DNA of 64,000 bases from Burkholderia cepacia GG4. GTDB lineage: Bacteria; Pseudomonadota; Gammaproteobacteria; Burkholderiales; Burkholderiaceae. Shown one piece after another: positions 24,667-34,294 of the stretch (the first letter of the stretch is position 1; each line of letters starts with the position of its first letter). Location: NCBI RefSeq assembly GCF_000292915.1, contig NC_018513.1, positions 2,914,001-2,978,000 on the forward strand. The letters run 5' to 3'. Under the pieces are notes generated by a model, which did no database searches, was not told where the DNA came from, and saw only the letters and a list, made by a program, of their open reading frames with translations. Position numbers and translations under genes: made by a program.

Positions 24667-27030
24667 TCAGCCTGCCCGGGCGGCGCTCGCCGCACGAACC
24701 GCATGCACCGCGCGCAGGATCGACTCGCCGGTGGCCGGCGCGTCGAGCGGCGGGTTCACCCGGTAGTCGCCGACCGCCGCAATCGCGTCGCGCACCGCGA
24801 AGAACACCGAGAACGGCAGCAGCAGCGGCGGCTCGCCGACGGCCTTCGAACGGTGGATGCTGTCCTCGACGTTGCGGTTCTGGAACAGCCGCACGTTGAA
24901 CTCGGGCGGCGTGTCGTTGACGGTCGGGATCTTGTACGTGGACGGCGCATGCGTCATCAGCTTGCCGCCCGCGTTCCACCACAGCTCCTCGGTCGTGAGC
25001 CAGCCCATCCCCTGGATGAATGCGCCTTCGACCTGGCCGATGTCGAGCGCCGGGTTCAGCGATGCGCCCACGTCATGCAGCGCGTCGACGCGCAGCGTGC
25101 GCATCTCGCCCGTCAGCGTATCGATCACGACTTCCGACACGGCCGCGCCGTACGAGTAGTAGTAGAACGGCCGGCCCTGCAGCTTCGACTGATCCCAGTA
25201 CAGCTTCGGCGTCGCGTAGAAGCCGTCGGACCAAAGCTGCACGCGTGCGAGATACGCCTTCGCGATCACCTCGCCGAACGGCACGCTCGCGCCGCCGATC
25301 CACACGAAGTCGTTGCCGAACTTCACGTCGGCCGCATCGACCTTGCCGTCGCCGTACTGCTTCGCCGCGAACGCCGCGAGCCGCTCGCGCAGCTGGCGCG
25401 CCGCGTCCTGCGCGGCCTTGCCGTTCAGGTCCGAGCCCGTCGACGCGGCCGTCGCGGACGTGTTCGCGACCTTGCTCGTGTCGGTCGCCGTCACGCGGAT
25501 CCGGCCGAAGCGAATGCCGAGCTCGTGCGCGACGACCTGCGCGACCTTCGTGTTGAGCCCCTGCCCCATCTCCGTGCCGCCGTGGTTCACGAGCACCGAG
25601 CCGTCGGTGTAGATGTGCACCAGCGCGCCGGCCTGGTTGAAGTGCGTGACGTTGAACGCGATCCCGAACTTCACCGGCGTGAGCGCGATGCCCTTCTTCA
25701 GCACCGTGTTGCGTGCGTTGAAGTCGCGCACGCCCGCGCGCCGCGCGCGATAGTCGCTCGTCGTCTCGAGTTCGCCGAGCAGTTCCTGCAGCACGTTGTC
25801 CTCGACCGTCTGCCCGTAAGGCGTCACGTTGCGTTCGGTCTTGCCGTACAGGTTCGCGTAGCGCACGTCGAGCGGATCGCGGCCGAGCGAGCGCGCGACA
25901 TCGTCGAGGATGTACTCGATCGCGAACGCGCCCTGCGGTCCGCCGAAGCCGCGGAATGCGGTGTTCGACTGCGTGTTGGTCTTGCCGCAGTAGCCGGCGA
26001 TGTCGACGTCGCCGAGCCAGTACGCGTTGTCGAAGTGGCACACCGCACGCGTCATCACCGGGCCCGACAGGTCGGCCGAGAAGCCGCAGCGCGACGTCAT
26101 GTCGAGCGCGACGCCATCGAGGCGGCCGTCGTCGTCGTAGCCGACGTCGAAGCGGTAATGGAAGTCGTGCCGCTTGCCGGTGATCATCATGTCGTCGTCG
26201 CGGTCCGGACGCAGCTTCACCGGGCACAGCAGTTTCCACGCGGCAAGCGCCGCGCAGCACGCGAACAGGCCCGACTGCGATTCCTTGCCGCCGAACCCGC
26301 CGCCCATCCGGCGGCATTCGACCAGCACGTTGTGCGACGCGACGCCGAGCACGTGCGCGACCAGGTGCTGCATCTCGCTCGGGTGCTGCGTCGAGCAGTA
26401 CACGTGCATCCCGTCGTCGTCCTTCGGCACCGCGTACGCGATCTGCCCTTCCAGGTAGAACTGCTCCTGGCCGCCGAGCAGCATCTCGCCCGACTCGCGA
26501 TGCGGCGCGGCGGCCAGCCGCGCGGCCGCGTCGCCGCGCGCGAGCTTCAGCGGCGGGATCACGTAGGTTTCGGCCTTGCGCGCGTCCTGCGCGGTCAGGA
26601 TCGCGGGCAGCTCTTCGTAGTCGACCTTCGCACGGCGCGCGGCGAGCCGCGCGGTTTCGTGCGACGTCGCGACGACCATGAACATCGGCTGGCCGACGAA
26701 CTGCACGATGCCTTTGGCGAGCACCGGGTCGTCGTGGATGATCGGGCCGCAATCGTTGACGCCGGGGATATCGTCGGCCGTGAACACGGCGACCACGCCG
26801 GGCGTCGCGCGCACCGCGTCGAAGTTCATCGACACGATCTTCGCGTGCGGCTTCGCCGACAAGCCGAGCGCCGCGTGCAGCGTGCCCGCGACGAGCGGGA
26901 TGTCGTCGGTGTAGGTCGCGCGTCCGCTCACGTGCAGGTGGGCGGATTCGTGCGCGCGCGAGACATGCACCTGCGCGGCGTCGGCCTGCGGGTCGAGGGT
27001 GCTCAGGAACGGTTCTGCTTGCTGGTTCAT
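24667..27030 (-). CDS. xdhB: xanthine dehydrogenase, molybdopterin-binding subunit
   Basis: A 787-residue subunit that carries the Moco active site and oxidises hypoxanthine and xanthine to urate. It opens with an aldehyde-oxidase/xanthine-dehydrogenase a/b hammerhead domain (ESAHLHVSGRATYTDDIP) and has the Moco-binding motifs RRMGGGFGGKES and FRGFGGPQGAF. Near the C-terminus KAVGEPPLLLPFSVFFAVRDAI contains the catalytic glutamate. Length is that of the full subunit. GGAGAAC precedes the start at 27030. It follows xdhA by 18 bp and is followed by xdhC with 1 bp between. Confidence 0.96.
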   Translation of the reverse strand: MNQQAEPFLSTLDPQADAAQVHVSRAHESAHLHVSGRATYTDDIPLVAGTLHAALGLSAKPHAKIVSMNFDAVRATPGVVAVFTADDIPGVNDCGPIIHDDPVLAKGIVQFVGQPMFMVVATSHETARLAARRAKVDYEELPAILTAQDARKAETYVIPPLKLARGDAAARLAAAPHRESGEMLLGGQEQFYLEGQIAYAVPKDDDGMHVYCSTQHPSEMQHLVAHVLGVASHNVLVECRRMGGGFGGKESQSGLFACCAALAAWKLLCPVKLRPDRDDDMMITGKRHDFHYRFDVGYDDDGRLDGVALDMTSRCGFSADLSGPVMTRAVCHFDNAYWLGDVDIAGYCGKTNTQSNTAFRGFGGPQGAFAIEYILDDVARSLGRDPLDVRYANLYGKTERNVTPYGQTVEDNVLQELLGELETTSDYRARRAGVRDFNARNTVLKKGIALTPVKFGIAFNVTHFNQAGALVHIYTDGSVLVNHGGTEMGQGLNTKVAQVVAHELGIRFGRIRVTATDTSKVANTSATAASTGSDLNGKAAQDAARQLRERLAAFAAKQYGDGKVDAADVKFGNDFVWIGGASVPFGEVIAKAYLARVQLWSDGFYATPKLYWDQSKLQGRPFYYYSYGAAVSEVVIDTLTGEMRTLRVDALHDVGASLNPALDIGQVEGAFIQGMGWLTTEELWWNAGGKLMTHAPSTYKIPTVNDTPPEFNVRLFQNRNVEDSIHRSKAVGEPPLLLPFSVFFAVRDAIAAVGDYRVNPPLDAPATGESILRAVHAVRAASAARAG

Positions 27031-27048
27031 GTTCGGTGTTCTCCGTCT

Positions 27049-28608
27049 TCAGACGCGCGCCGAGTCATCGGCAACTTCGGCGGCCACTTCCCGCACGTTC
27101 AGGGCTTGCGGCGGCAGCGGGTCGTGCGGGCGCGTCTCCAGCCAGAATCGGTACATCAGGTTCTTCGCGGTATCGAGGCGGTACGTGCTCGTCGCGCGCA
27201 TGTCGGACAGCGGCTGGTAGTCGCGCTCGAGCGCCTGCATCGCCGCCTGCGCGGTGGCTTCGTGCCACTGCGCGCCGTCGAGCAGGCGTTCCGTATGCGT
27301 CGCACGCTTCGGCGTCGCGGCCATCCCGCCGAACGCGATGCGCGGCTCGCGGATCAGCTCGCCGTCCGCGATGAACGCGAACGCCGCGCACACGGCCGAG
27401 ATGTCGGAGTCGAACCGCTTCGACAGCTTGTAGGTGCGGAACTGCAGCTTCGCGCGAGCGCCGGTGCGGGTCGGCACCTTCACGCCGACGACGAATTCGT
27501 GCGGCGCCATGTCCTTTTGCTGATAGCCGGTGTAGAGCGCCTCGAGCGGCAGCTCGCGCACCGTGTCGCCGCCGCGCAGCACGACCCGCGCGCCGAGCGC
27601 GATCAGGCCCGGCATCGAGTCGCCGATCGGCGAGCCGTTCGCGACGTTGCCGCCGAGCGTCCCCGCGTTGCGGATCGGCAGCGACGCGAAACGCTTCCAC
27701 ATTTCGGTCAGTTCCGGATAGGTGCCGGCGAGTGCCGCATACCCGTTCTCGACCGTCACGCCCGCGCCGATCTCGATCCAGTCGTCGCCGTGCACGACCT
27801 GCTGCAGTTCGGCGATCTGGCCGACGTAGATCAGGTCGTCGAGCCGGCGCATCTGCTTGGTGACCCACAGGCCGATGTCGGTGCTGCCGGCGAGAATCCG
27901 CGCGTCGGGACGCTCGGTCTTCAGTGCGGCCAGCGCGTCGAGCGTGCGCGGCGCCGCAAAGCGCGCGCCGTTGCTCGTCGTGTAGTCGAACGTGCCGTCG
28001 CGCTTGAGCGACGCGAGCGTGCGCGCCAGCGCAGCCGTATCGACCGGTGCCGACGGCGCCGGTGCACCTTCGCCGGCCGCGTCGAACATCTGCACGGCCG
28101 CATCGACGATCGGGCGATAGCCGGTGCAGCGGCACAGGTTGCCGGTCAGCGCGTCGGCGATCTCGGTGCGGGTCGGCACGTCCTTCGCCTTCGCGCACGC
28201 GCTGGCGCAGCCTTCATGCCCGTGCTTCTCGTACAGCGCCCACATCGACATCACGAAGCCGGGCGTGCAGAACCCGCATTGCGAGCCGTGGCAGTCGACC
28301 ATCGCCTGCTGCACCGGATGCAGCGAACCGTCCGGCTGGCGCAGGTCTTCCACCGTCAGCAGCGCACGGCCGTCGAGCGTCGGCAGGAACTGGATGCAGG
28401 CGTTGACGGCCTTGAACGCGACCGTGCCCGCGTCGGTCAGCTCGCCGACGACGACCGTGCACGCGCCGCAGTCGCCTTCCGCGCAGCCTTCCTTGGTGCC
28501 GGTGCAGTGCGCATCCTCGCGCAGGTACTGCAGCACGGTGCGGGTGACGTCCGCGCCGCTGACTTCGCGGACCGCGTGACGATGGTAGAAGCGGATCGGC
28601 TCACTCAT
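27049..28608 (-). CDS. xdhA: xanthine dehydrogenase, iron-sulfur and FAD subunit
   Basis: A 519-residue subunit. Residues 1-90 form a plant-type [2Fe-2S] domain (GCAEGDCGAC at 41-50), then a second cluster domain with CGFCTPGFVMS (111-121) and CRCTG (159-163), and from about 195 to the end the FAD-binding and CO-dehydrogenase C-terminal domains (ARILAGSTDIG, RNAGTLGGNVANGSPIGD). It passes electrons from the Moco site in XdhB to NAD+. First gene of the xdhABC operon. Ribosome site is modest (GATAGAGAC). The start at 28608 gives the normal family beginning. Confidence 0.96.
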   Translation of the reverse strand: MSEPIRFYHRHAVREVSGADVTRTVLQYLREDAHCTGTKEGCAEGDCGACTVVVGELTDAGTVAFKAVNACIQFLPTLDGRALLTVEDLRQPDGSLHPVQQAMVDCHGSQCGFCTPGFVMSMWALYEKHGHEGCASACAKAKDVPTRTEIADALTGNLCRCTGYRPIVDAAVQMFDAAGEGAPAPSAPVDTAALARTLASLKRDGTFDYTTSNGARFAAPRTLDALAALKTERPDARILAGSTDIGLWVTKQMRRLDDLIYVGQIAELQQVVHGDDWIEIGAGVTVENGYAALAGTYPELTEMWKRFASLPIRNAGTLGGNVANGSPIGDSMPGLIALGARVVLRGGDTVRELPLEALYTGYQQKDMAPHEFVVGVKVPTRTGARAKLQFRTYKLSKRFDSDISAVCAAFAFIADGELIREPRIAFGGMAATPKRATHTERLLDGAQWHEATAQAAMQALERDYQPLSDMRATSTYRLDTAKNLMYRFWLETRPHDPLPPQALNVREVAAEVADDSARV

Positions 28609-28956
28609 GTCTCTATCATTCTTCAAGTGGGGGCAAGGCGGCCTGCGCGTGGCGCTCGACCGACGTTTCTCTGACAGTTTGCACGCTATCACCATCAAAT
28701 TCCGCAACCCATAGCCCATCACGCATGGGGCCCATATAACTGCCGCGATATGAGCGCCGGGGCCGCCCGGCAGCCTTCTCGCGCGTTGCCCCGCTTGTGT
28801 TCCGGGCCAGCCCGCGGCGCTCCGTCACCGATTCGTCATCGATAAAACGGGTCGCGATTAACTAAATGGTCCCTGCGTGAAAACCGGTTCCATGGGAAAA
28901 TCCCGATTCCGTTTTTCGCCGTCTTCCGTCCCGTTTCGCTCATTCGTTCAGACCCC
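28609..28956. other. divergent promoter region between xdhA and an MFS gene
   Basis: 348 bp with no supported gene. It must carry the promoters of xdhABC and of the MFS gene. The stretch around 28840-28900 is AT-richer. I do not see a clear inverted repeat or a binding site for a known purine regulator. Confidence 0.5.
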
Positions 28957-30171
28957 ATGTCCTCAGATTCCGCCACACCGCCGCGCAGCGGGTTCGCCGT
29001 CACGCTGCAAATCGTGTCCGTCGTCTGCTTCACGTTCATCTGCTACCTGACCATCGGCCTGCCGCTCGCCGTGCTGCCGGGCTTCGTCCACGACGACCTC
29101 GGCTTTTCCGCGATCGTCGCGGGCGGTGCGATCAGCGTCCAGTATTTCGCGACGCTCGCGTCGCGCCCGCTCGCCGGGCGCTTCGCCGATACGCTCGGGC
29201 CGAAGCAGACGGTGCTGCGCGGGCTGATCGGCTGCGGCGTGTCGGGCGTGTTGCTGCTGGTCGCGCTGCTGCTGGCCCACTGGCCAGTCGCGAGCCTCGT
29301 GCTGCTGGTCGCGAGCCGGCTCGTGCTCGGCGTCGGCGAAAGCCTGTGCGGCACCGGCGCGATCCTGTGGGGTATCGGCAAGGTCGGCGTCACGCACAAC
29401 GCGAAGGTGATCTCGTGGAACGGCATCGCGACCTACGGCGCGCTCGCGCTCGGCGCGCCGGTCGGCGTCGCGATCGCGCATACGCTGAATCCGGCGCTGA
29501 TCGGCGTGATCGTGATCGCGCTCGCAGCGACCGGCTTCTACCTCGCCCGCCTGATCGAATCCGTGCCGCTCGTGCACGGCGAGCGGATGTCGTATGCGAG
29601 CGTGTTCACGCGCGTGCTGCCGCACGGCCTCGGCCTCGCGCTCGGCTCGGCCGGCTTCGGCTCGATCGCAACCTTCGTCACGCTGTACTACGCGGCGCGC
29701 CACTGGCCGAACGCCGCCCTGTCGCTGACCGTGTTCGGCACGCTGTTCATCGGCGCGCGGCTGCTGTTCGCGAACACCATCAAGACCTACGGCGGCTTCC
29801 GCGTCGCGATCGTGTCGTTCGCGTTCGAATGCTCGGGCCTCGTGCTGCTGTGGCTCGCGCCCGTGCCGCACGTCGCGCTCGTCGGCGCCGCGCTCACCGG
29901 CTTCGGCTTCGCGCTGATCTTCCCCGCGCTCGGCGTCGAAGCCGTCGCGCTCGTGCCGCCGGCGAGCCGCGGCGCGGCGTTGTCCGCATATTCGGTGTTC
30001 CTCGACCTGTCGCTCGGCATCACCGGCCCGCTCGCCGGCTATGTGGCCGGCGCGTTCGGCTATCCGCAGGTGTTCCTGTTCGCGGCGGTGGCCGCGGCGG
30101 CGGGTGTCGCGCTGTCGATGGTGCTGTACCAGCGCCAGGCGCGGGTCGCGGAGCGCGGTGCGGCGGCCTGA
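28957..30171 (+). CDS. MFS transporter, YfcJ/YhhS-like
   Basis: A 404-residue, 12-helix protein. Motif A appears as [18 protein letters not shown] at about 70-85, and helix 5 contains [12 protein letters not shown]. The overall pattern resembles the YfcJ/YhhS family of sugar or drug efflux transporters (arabinose efflux-like). It is divergent from xdhABC but I see nothing that makes it a purine carrier. A strong bidirectional terminator follows. Confidence 0.88.
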   Translation: MSSDSATPPRSGFAVTLQIVSVVCFTFICYLTIGLPLAVLPGFVHDDLGFSAIVAGGAISVQYFATLASRPLAGRFADTLGPKQTVLRGLIGCGVSGVLLLVALLLAHWPVASLVLLVASRLVLGVGESLCGTGAILWGIGKVGVTHNAKVISWNGIATYGALALGAPVGVAIAHTLNPALIGVIVIALAATGFYLARLIESVPLVHGERMSYASVFTRVLPHGLGLALGSAGFGSIATFVTLYYAARHWPNAALSLTVFGTLFIGARLLFANTIKTYGGFRVAIVSFAFECSGLVLLWLAPVPHVALVGAALTGFGFALIFPALGVEAVALVPPASRGAALSAYSVFLDLSLGITGPLAGYVAGAFGYPQVFLFAAVAAAAGVALSMVLYQRQARVAERGAAA

Positions 30172-30226
30172 GGCGCGCTGCGCGTGGCATGGCGGCCGGT
30201 CGAGGCAATCGCGCCGCCGGCCCCCC

Positions 30227-30264
30227 CAAAAAAGAAAACGCCCGCATCGCGCGGGCGTTTTTTT
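30227..30264. terminator. bidirectional terminator between convergent MFS and EamA genes
   Basis: CGCCCGC (30239-30245) pairs with GCGGGCG (30251-30257). A residues flank the left arm and a run of seven T residues the right arm, so it works for both the plus-strand MFS gene and the minus-strand EamA gene. Confidence 0.95.
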
Positions 30265-30296
30265 ATGTGCGGCGCGCGCCGCGAAGGCCGCGCCGG

Positions 30297-31187
30297 TCAG
30301 GCCGGCCTGAGAAACAGCCGACGCGTCAGGTCGAACGCGACGAGATTGCCGGCCACCACGAGCAGCAGCCCGATCACCGCGAGCGGCGACCACTCGTAGC
30401 CCTCGAACACCGTCGACACGGCCAGCGCGACGATCGGGAACAGCACCGTGCAATACGCGGCGCGCTCCGGCCCGATCCGGCCGACGAGGGTCAGGTAGGC
30501 GGTGAATCCGATCACCGAGCCCGGCACCGCAAGGTAGACCAGCGCGCCGAGATAGCGCGGGCTCGGATCGATCATGAACGGCAGCCCGGCCACCGCGCTG
30601 CCGACGGTCAAGATCACCGCGCCGATCAGCATCGCCCAGCCGTTGGTCGCGAGCGGGTGCAGCCCCATCGACTGCATCCGGCTCGACAGCAAATTGCCGG
30701 CCGAGAAGCACATCGTGCCCGCGAACGCGATCGCGAGGCCCGTCCAGGTCGCGTGATCGTCGAGGTGGCCGGCCATCTGCTGCCAGAACAGGCACGCGAT
30801 GCCGGTCAGCCCGAGCAGCGCGCCGGCAACCGCGGACGGCCGCAGCGGGCGGCCCATGAACAGCCGGCCGTTGATCGAATTCAGCAGCGGCGCGGTCGAG
30901 AAAATCACCGCGACCAGGCCGCTCGGCACGACCTGCTCCGCGTAGTAGAAGCACAGGAAATTCAGGCAGAACAGCGCGAAGCCCTGCGCGACGAGGTAGC
31001 GCCACGCTTCGCGCGGCGGGCGGACCGGCCGGCGCATCACGCGCAGCAGCGCGAACAGCACGGCGGCCGCGAGCCAGAAGCGCCATGCGATCGAGACGGG
31101 CGGCGGCACGGCGCCGAGCTGCCATTTGATCGCGATCCAGGTGGTGCCCCAGATCAGCACGGTGACGAAATAAAGCGACAGGTTCAT
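30297..31187 (-). CDS. EamA-family (DMT) transporter
   Basis: A 296-residue membrane protein with ten predicted helices made of two EamA units. It begins LYFVTVLIWGTTWIAIKWQLG, the usual EamA start, and has LNSINGRLFMGRPLRPSAVAG between helices 4 and 5. Members export amino acids or metabolites. The gene diverges from an AraC-family regulator gene 134 bp away, which probably controls it. Confidence 0.92.
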   Translation of the reverse strand: MNLSLYFVTVLIWGTTWIAIKWQLGAVPPPVSIAWRFWLAAAVLFALLRVMRRPVRPPREAWRYLVAQGFALFCLNFLCFYYAEQVVPSGLVAVIFSTAPLLNSINGRLFMGRPLRPSAVAGALLGLTGIACLFWQQMAGHLDDHATWTGLAIAFAGTMCFSAGNLLSSRMQSMGLHPLATNGWAMLIGAVILTVGSAVAGLPFMIDPSPRYLGALVYLAVPGSVIGFTAYLTLVGRIGPERAAYCTVLFPIVALAVSTVFEGYEWSPLAVIGLLLVVAGNLVAFDLTRRLFLRPA

Positions 31188-31321
31188 GGCGGCAATCAGG
31201 CGGAATCGAATGAAACGGGCTCCGACTATGCCGCCGGACCGCCCGCGCGGATTGTCCGGAATTGCGGTCTTTTTCGGGCCGCCGCACGGCGTGCGTCGCG
31301 CGCGCTTATACTCGGCCCACC

Positions 31322-32257
31322 ATGAATTCGTCCCTGCACGCCCCGCCCGTCGACCACGCCGCCGCCCTGGCCGGCGGTGCGATGCCGTTCGGCCTGCAGT
31401 CGGTGTGCCGCACGCTCGCCGAGGCGAATGCGACGCTCGAGCGCTTCACGTGGCTCGGCGACCATCTCGCGATCGCCGAATGGACGCGCATCACCGACGA
31501 AAGCGAGACGATCTACGAGCAGCCCGGCCACCACACGCTGTCGTGCTACCTCGACGGCGGCTACCGCACGGAGCGCGAACGCGTGCCGCGCTACGGCGGG
31601 CCGAGCCTGCTGTGCGCGCTGCCGGGCGACCATGAATCGCGCTGGTGGGTGCGCGGCGAGATGCATTTCATCCACCTGTACTTCCTGCCCGAGCACTTCA
31701 CGCAGCGCGCGATCCGCGAACTCGACCGCGAGCCGCGCGAGCTGAAGCTCGCCGATCGTACCTATTTCGAGGATGCGCGCGTCGCGGCGCAGTTTCGTTC
31801 GCTCGCGCTGGAGCGCTGGGACGATGCCGACGGGCGGCTGCGCGTGAACGAGGCCGCGCACGACGTGCTGAGCCTGCTGCTGCGCGACCAGAGCACGACG
31901 CGCACCGACGCGCCGTTCCGCGGCGGGCTCGCGCCGGCCGTGCGCCGCCGCGTGCGCGACTATATCGACAGCTACCTGTCGCAGCCGCTGACGCTCGGCG
32001 AACTGGCGGACGTCGCCGCGCTGTCCGAATACCACTTCTCGCGGATGTTCCGGCTGTCGTTCGGCCGCGCGCCGCACGCGTGGGTGGCCGAGCAGCGGCT
32101 CGCGCGGGCGCGCCTGCTGCTGCGCACGACGTCGTTGCCGCTCGCGCAGGTCGCGGCCGCATGCGGCTACGCGAACGCCGGCCATTTCAGCCACCGCTTT
32201 CGCGACGCGCACGGCACGACGCCGAACGCGTACCGGCGCGCGATGCAAGGCGGCTGA
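31322..32257 (+). CDS. AraC-family transcriptional regulator
   Basis: A 311-residue protein. The N-terminal 190 residues form a cupin-like sensor (GHHTLSCYLDGGYRTERE, WVRGEMHFIHLYFLPEHF), the C-terminal 100 residues the double HTH: RVRDYIDSYLSQPLTLGELADVAALSEYHFSRMFR and VAAACGYANAGHFSHRFRDAHGTTPNAYR. The start at 31322 is preferred to one 60 bp earlier. The divergent EamA transporter is the likely target. Confidence 0.92.
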   Translation: MNSSLHAPPVDHAAALAGGAMPFGLQSVCRTLAEANATLERFTWLGDHLAIAEWTRITDESETIYEQPGHHTLSCYLDGGYRTERERVPRYGGPSLLCALPGDHESRWWVRGEMHFIHLYFLPEHFTQRAIRELDREPRELKLADRTYFEDARVAAQFRSLALERWDDADGRLRVNEAAHDVLSLLLRDQSTTRTDAPFRGGLAPAVRRRVRDYIDSYLSQPLTLGELADVAALSEYHFSRMFRLSFGRAPHAWVAEQRLARARLLLRTTSLPLAQVAAACGYANAGHFSHRFRDAHGTTPNAYRRAMQGG

Positions 32258-32318
32258 GCCGCGCGCGCTGTCGACCAGCCGGCTGCGCGCGGCGCACCCG
32301 GCCCTCGCCCGTCCCCGC

Positions 32319-33539
32319 TTACGCGCCCCGCTGCGACAGTTCCTGCTCGAGCGCGGCCACGCCGGCCGGCAGGTCGACCGGCACCTTCAGGTCGACCATC
32401 GTGCGGCCGAACGCATGCAGCGTGCGGAACAGGTTATGTTCGCGACACTGTTCGCCCATCTGCCCGATCCGTACGATCGGCAGCCCGAACGAGCCCGAGA
32501 TCTCGACCTGGTACTGCTTCGAGATATGGCCGCACACCATCCCGGGCGTCAGCCCTTCAGGCGTCTCGATCCCGACCACCGAATTGAGCCGGCAGTCCTT
32601 GGGCGCATAGAGCGTGAGCCCCATCGCCTCGACGCCCGCCTGCAGCGCGAGCGAGCAGCGCAGGTGGCGCGCGAAGCGGCTTTCGAGCGTCTCCGCGCAG
32701 ACGAGCCGCAGCGCCTCGTGCAGCGCGAGCACGCCCGACACCGGCGCCGTGTAGTGATAGCCCGCGTTGTGCCAGAAATTCTCCGCGAGCGCCATGTCGA
32801 GGCACCAGTGCGCGTTCGGTTCCGGACGACGCTTCATCCGCTCCCATGCGGCATCGGAGAACGCGATCAGCGACACGCCGGGAATCGACGACAGCCCCTT
32901 CTGGCCGCCCGTGATCACCGCATCGATGCCCCACGCATCCATCTCGAGCGGCATCGTCGACAGCGTGCACACCGCGTCGACGACGACCAGCGCGCCGGCC
33001 GCCTTCGCAAGCGCCGCGATGTCGCGCAGGTCGCGGTTCCACACGGTGTTCGACGTCTCGCCCTGCACGATCGTGACGATCTCGGGCCGCTCGCGCGCGA
33101 TCGCGTCCGCGATCTCGTCGAGGCTCGCGACCGAGCGGTCGGCCACTTCGAGCGTCGCGACGTCGGCGCCGACGCGCGTGGCCATCTCGGCCATCCGTGC
33201 GCTGAAGAAGCCGTTGCGGATCGACAGCACGCGCGTGCCGCGCCACGCGAGGTTCGAGATCGCCATTTCCATCGCGGCGGAGCCGGGGCCGGCGACGCCG
33301 AGCACCCATTTCGTGCGGGTCTGGAACACATAGCGCGCCATCTCCTTCACCTGCTCGATGATCTTCGCCATCGTCGCGCCGAGGTGGTTGATCACGATCG
33401 TGTTCGCCTTCGCGACGGCGGCCGGAATCGGGACCGGGCCGGCCCCCATCATCAGCAGCGGTTCTTCGGGCAGGATCGCGTCGAGCGGCACGACGACGGG
33501 ACAGGGAATCGGCGAGTAATCGATGGACATGGCAGACAT
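32319..33539 (-). CDS. class V aminotransferase (alanine-glyoxylate type)
   Basis: A 406-residue PLP enzyme of fold type I, class V. It opens LLMMGAGPVPIPAAVAKAN, as alanine-glyoxylate and serine-glyoxylate aminotransferases do; VVVDAVCTLSTMPLEMDAWGIDAVITGGQKGLSSIPG contains the PLP-contacting aspartate and the Schiff-base lysine (GGQKGL). The conserved arginine near the C-terminus for the carboxylate is in IVRIGQMGE. Pyridoxamine-pyruvate aminotransferase, a close relative, is another possibility. No good ribosome site precedes the ATG at 33539 or the in-frame ATG at 33530. Two strong hairpins lie in its leader region. Confidence 0.87.
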   Translation of the reverse strand: MSAMSIDYSPIPCPVVVPLDAILPEEPLLMMGAGPVPIPAAVAKANTIVINHLGATMAKIIEQVKEMARYVFQTRTKWVLGVAGPGSAAMEMAISNLAWRGTRVLSIRNGFFSARMAEMATRVGADVATLEVADRSVASLDEIADAIARERPEIVTIVQGETSNTVWNRDLRDIAALAKAAGALVVVDAVCTLSTMPLEMDAWGIDAVITGGQKGLSSIPGVSLIAFSDAAWERMKRRPEPNAHWCLDMALAENFWHNAGYHYTAPVSGVLALHEALRLVCAETLESRFARHLRCSLALQAGVEAMGLTLYAPKDCRLNSVVGIETPEGLTPGMVCGHISKQYQVEISGSFGLPIVRIGQMGEQCREHNLFRTLHAFGRTMVDLKVPVDLPAGVAALEQELSQRGA

Positions 33540-33566
33540 TAGTGGAAGGAAGAAAACGCACGGACG

Positions 33567-33590
33567 TCGCCATGCCGCGCGGCATGGCGA
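33567..33590. repeat. perfect 24-bp palindrome
   Basis: TCGCCATGCCGC (33567-33578) is followed at once by its exact reverse complement (33579-33590). It lies 28 bp before the aminotransferase start codon on the minus strand. It could be an operator or, in RNA, a hairpin close to the ribosome site. Confidence 0.95.
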
Positions 33591-33655
33591 ACTGATCGAT
33601 CATTCCGCGTTCCGCGGCCGCGCGCAAGAGGCACGCGCGGCCGGACAGCGTGACG

Positions 33656-33681
33656 CTGGCCCGGTCGACGGACCGGGCCAG
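33656..33681. repeat. hairpin with 11-bp stem
   Basis: CTGGCCCGGTC (33656-33666) and GACCGGGCCAG (33671-33681) flank the loop GACG. No T run follows on either strand, so it is not an ordinary intrinsic terminator. Confidence 0.9.
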
Positions 33682-34294
33682 CCGGCCGCGCCCGCGTCGG
33701 ATGGCCGAAATTTCGATTGGAGCGGCATTGCCGAAATTGCCGGCCGCATGCGAAACGGTTCCACATGCGGTTCGATGCACGCGATTTTCCCGGACAATAT
33801 CGCGACAAATTCGAGATGCCTGCGTTCAGCACGGCGCATGCATCGACCGGAATACCCATCATCACGACAAAAATAGCGCACCTGGAATCGGTCCACGAAA
33901 ACAGGATGCGCGAAAAAACATCCATTATCGCAGCATCTATTGGTGAGCGATTTCACCCATTAGCGCACCCAGCCGCGAGATGCAACACGCAACATATTGA
34001 TTTTCATACGAATTATTCAACCCGGCGGCATTCACTTTTCAATACCCCGCTGGCGATGCCCAGCGTACTCTCGCGACACCGCTTCGTTTAACCGATACCC
34101 GCGATTTCGATTTTCCGCAACCCGCCCCTTTTCTCAGGTTGACGGATATCGCTTCCGTAATGAACAATCGTCTGCAGAATCGAAAACCGCTTTTTCGGTA
34201 CGCACGAGAACCGGGTGTCGCGCGACGGTTTTCCCGGCCGGGCGACGAAAAATCACATCCAAAATCAATCAACCGGGCCAGAAATTCGCGAGCC

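Larger units (their letters stand above)
33540..34294. other. long divergent intergenic region with two strong inverted repeats
   Basis: 755 bp between the aminotransferase gene and a LysR gene. A perfect 24-bp palindrome (33567-33590) and an 11-bp stem with a GACG loop (33656-33681) lie in the first 150 bp, in the presumed leader of the aminotransferase mRNA. From about 33740 to 34290 the sequence is AT-richer than average, with no supported gene. LysR autoregulatory sites are expected, but I cannot point to a T-N11-A box with confidence. Confidence 0.6.

Noticed and set aside
24517..28674. A plus-strand open frame of about 1385 codons across the xdh genes
   Set aside because: The minus strand encodes XdhA, XdhB and XdhC with their metal and cofactor motifs. 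The plus-strand product is Arg/His/Ala-rich, as shadows of GC-rich genes are.
33997..34294. An N-terminal extension of the LysR protein
   Set aside because: The extension is not LysR-like and crosses AT-rich non-coding DNA; the HTH begins directly after the ATG at 34295.
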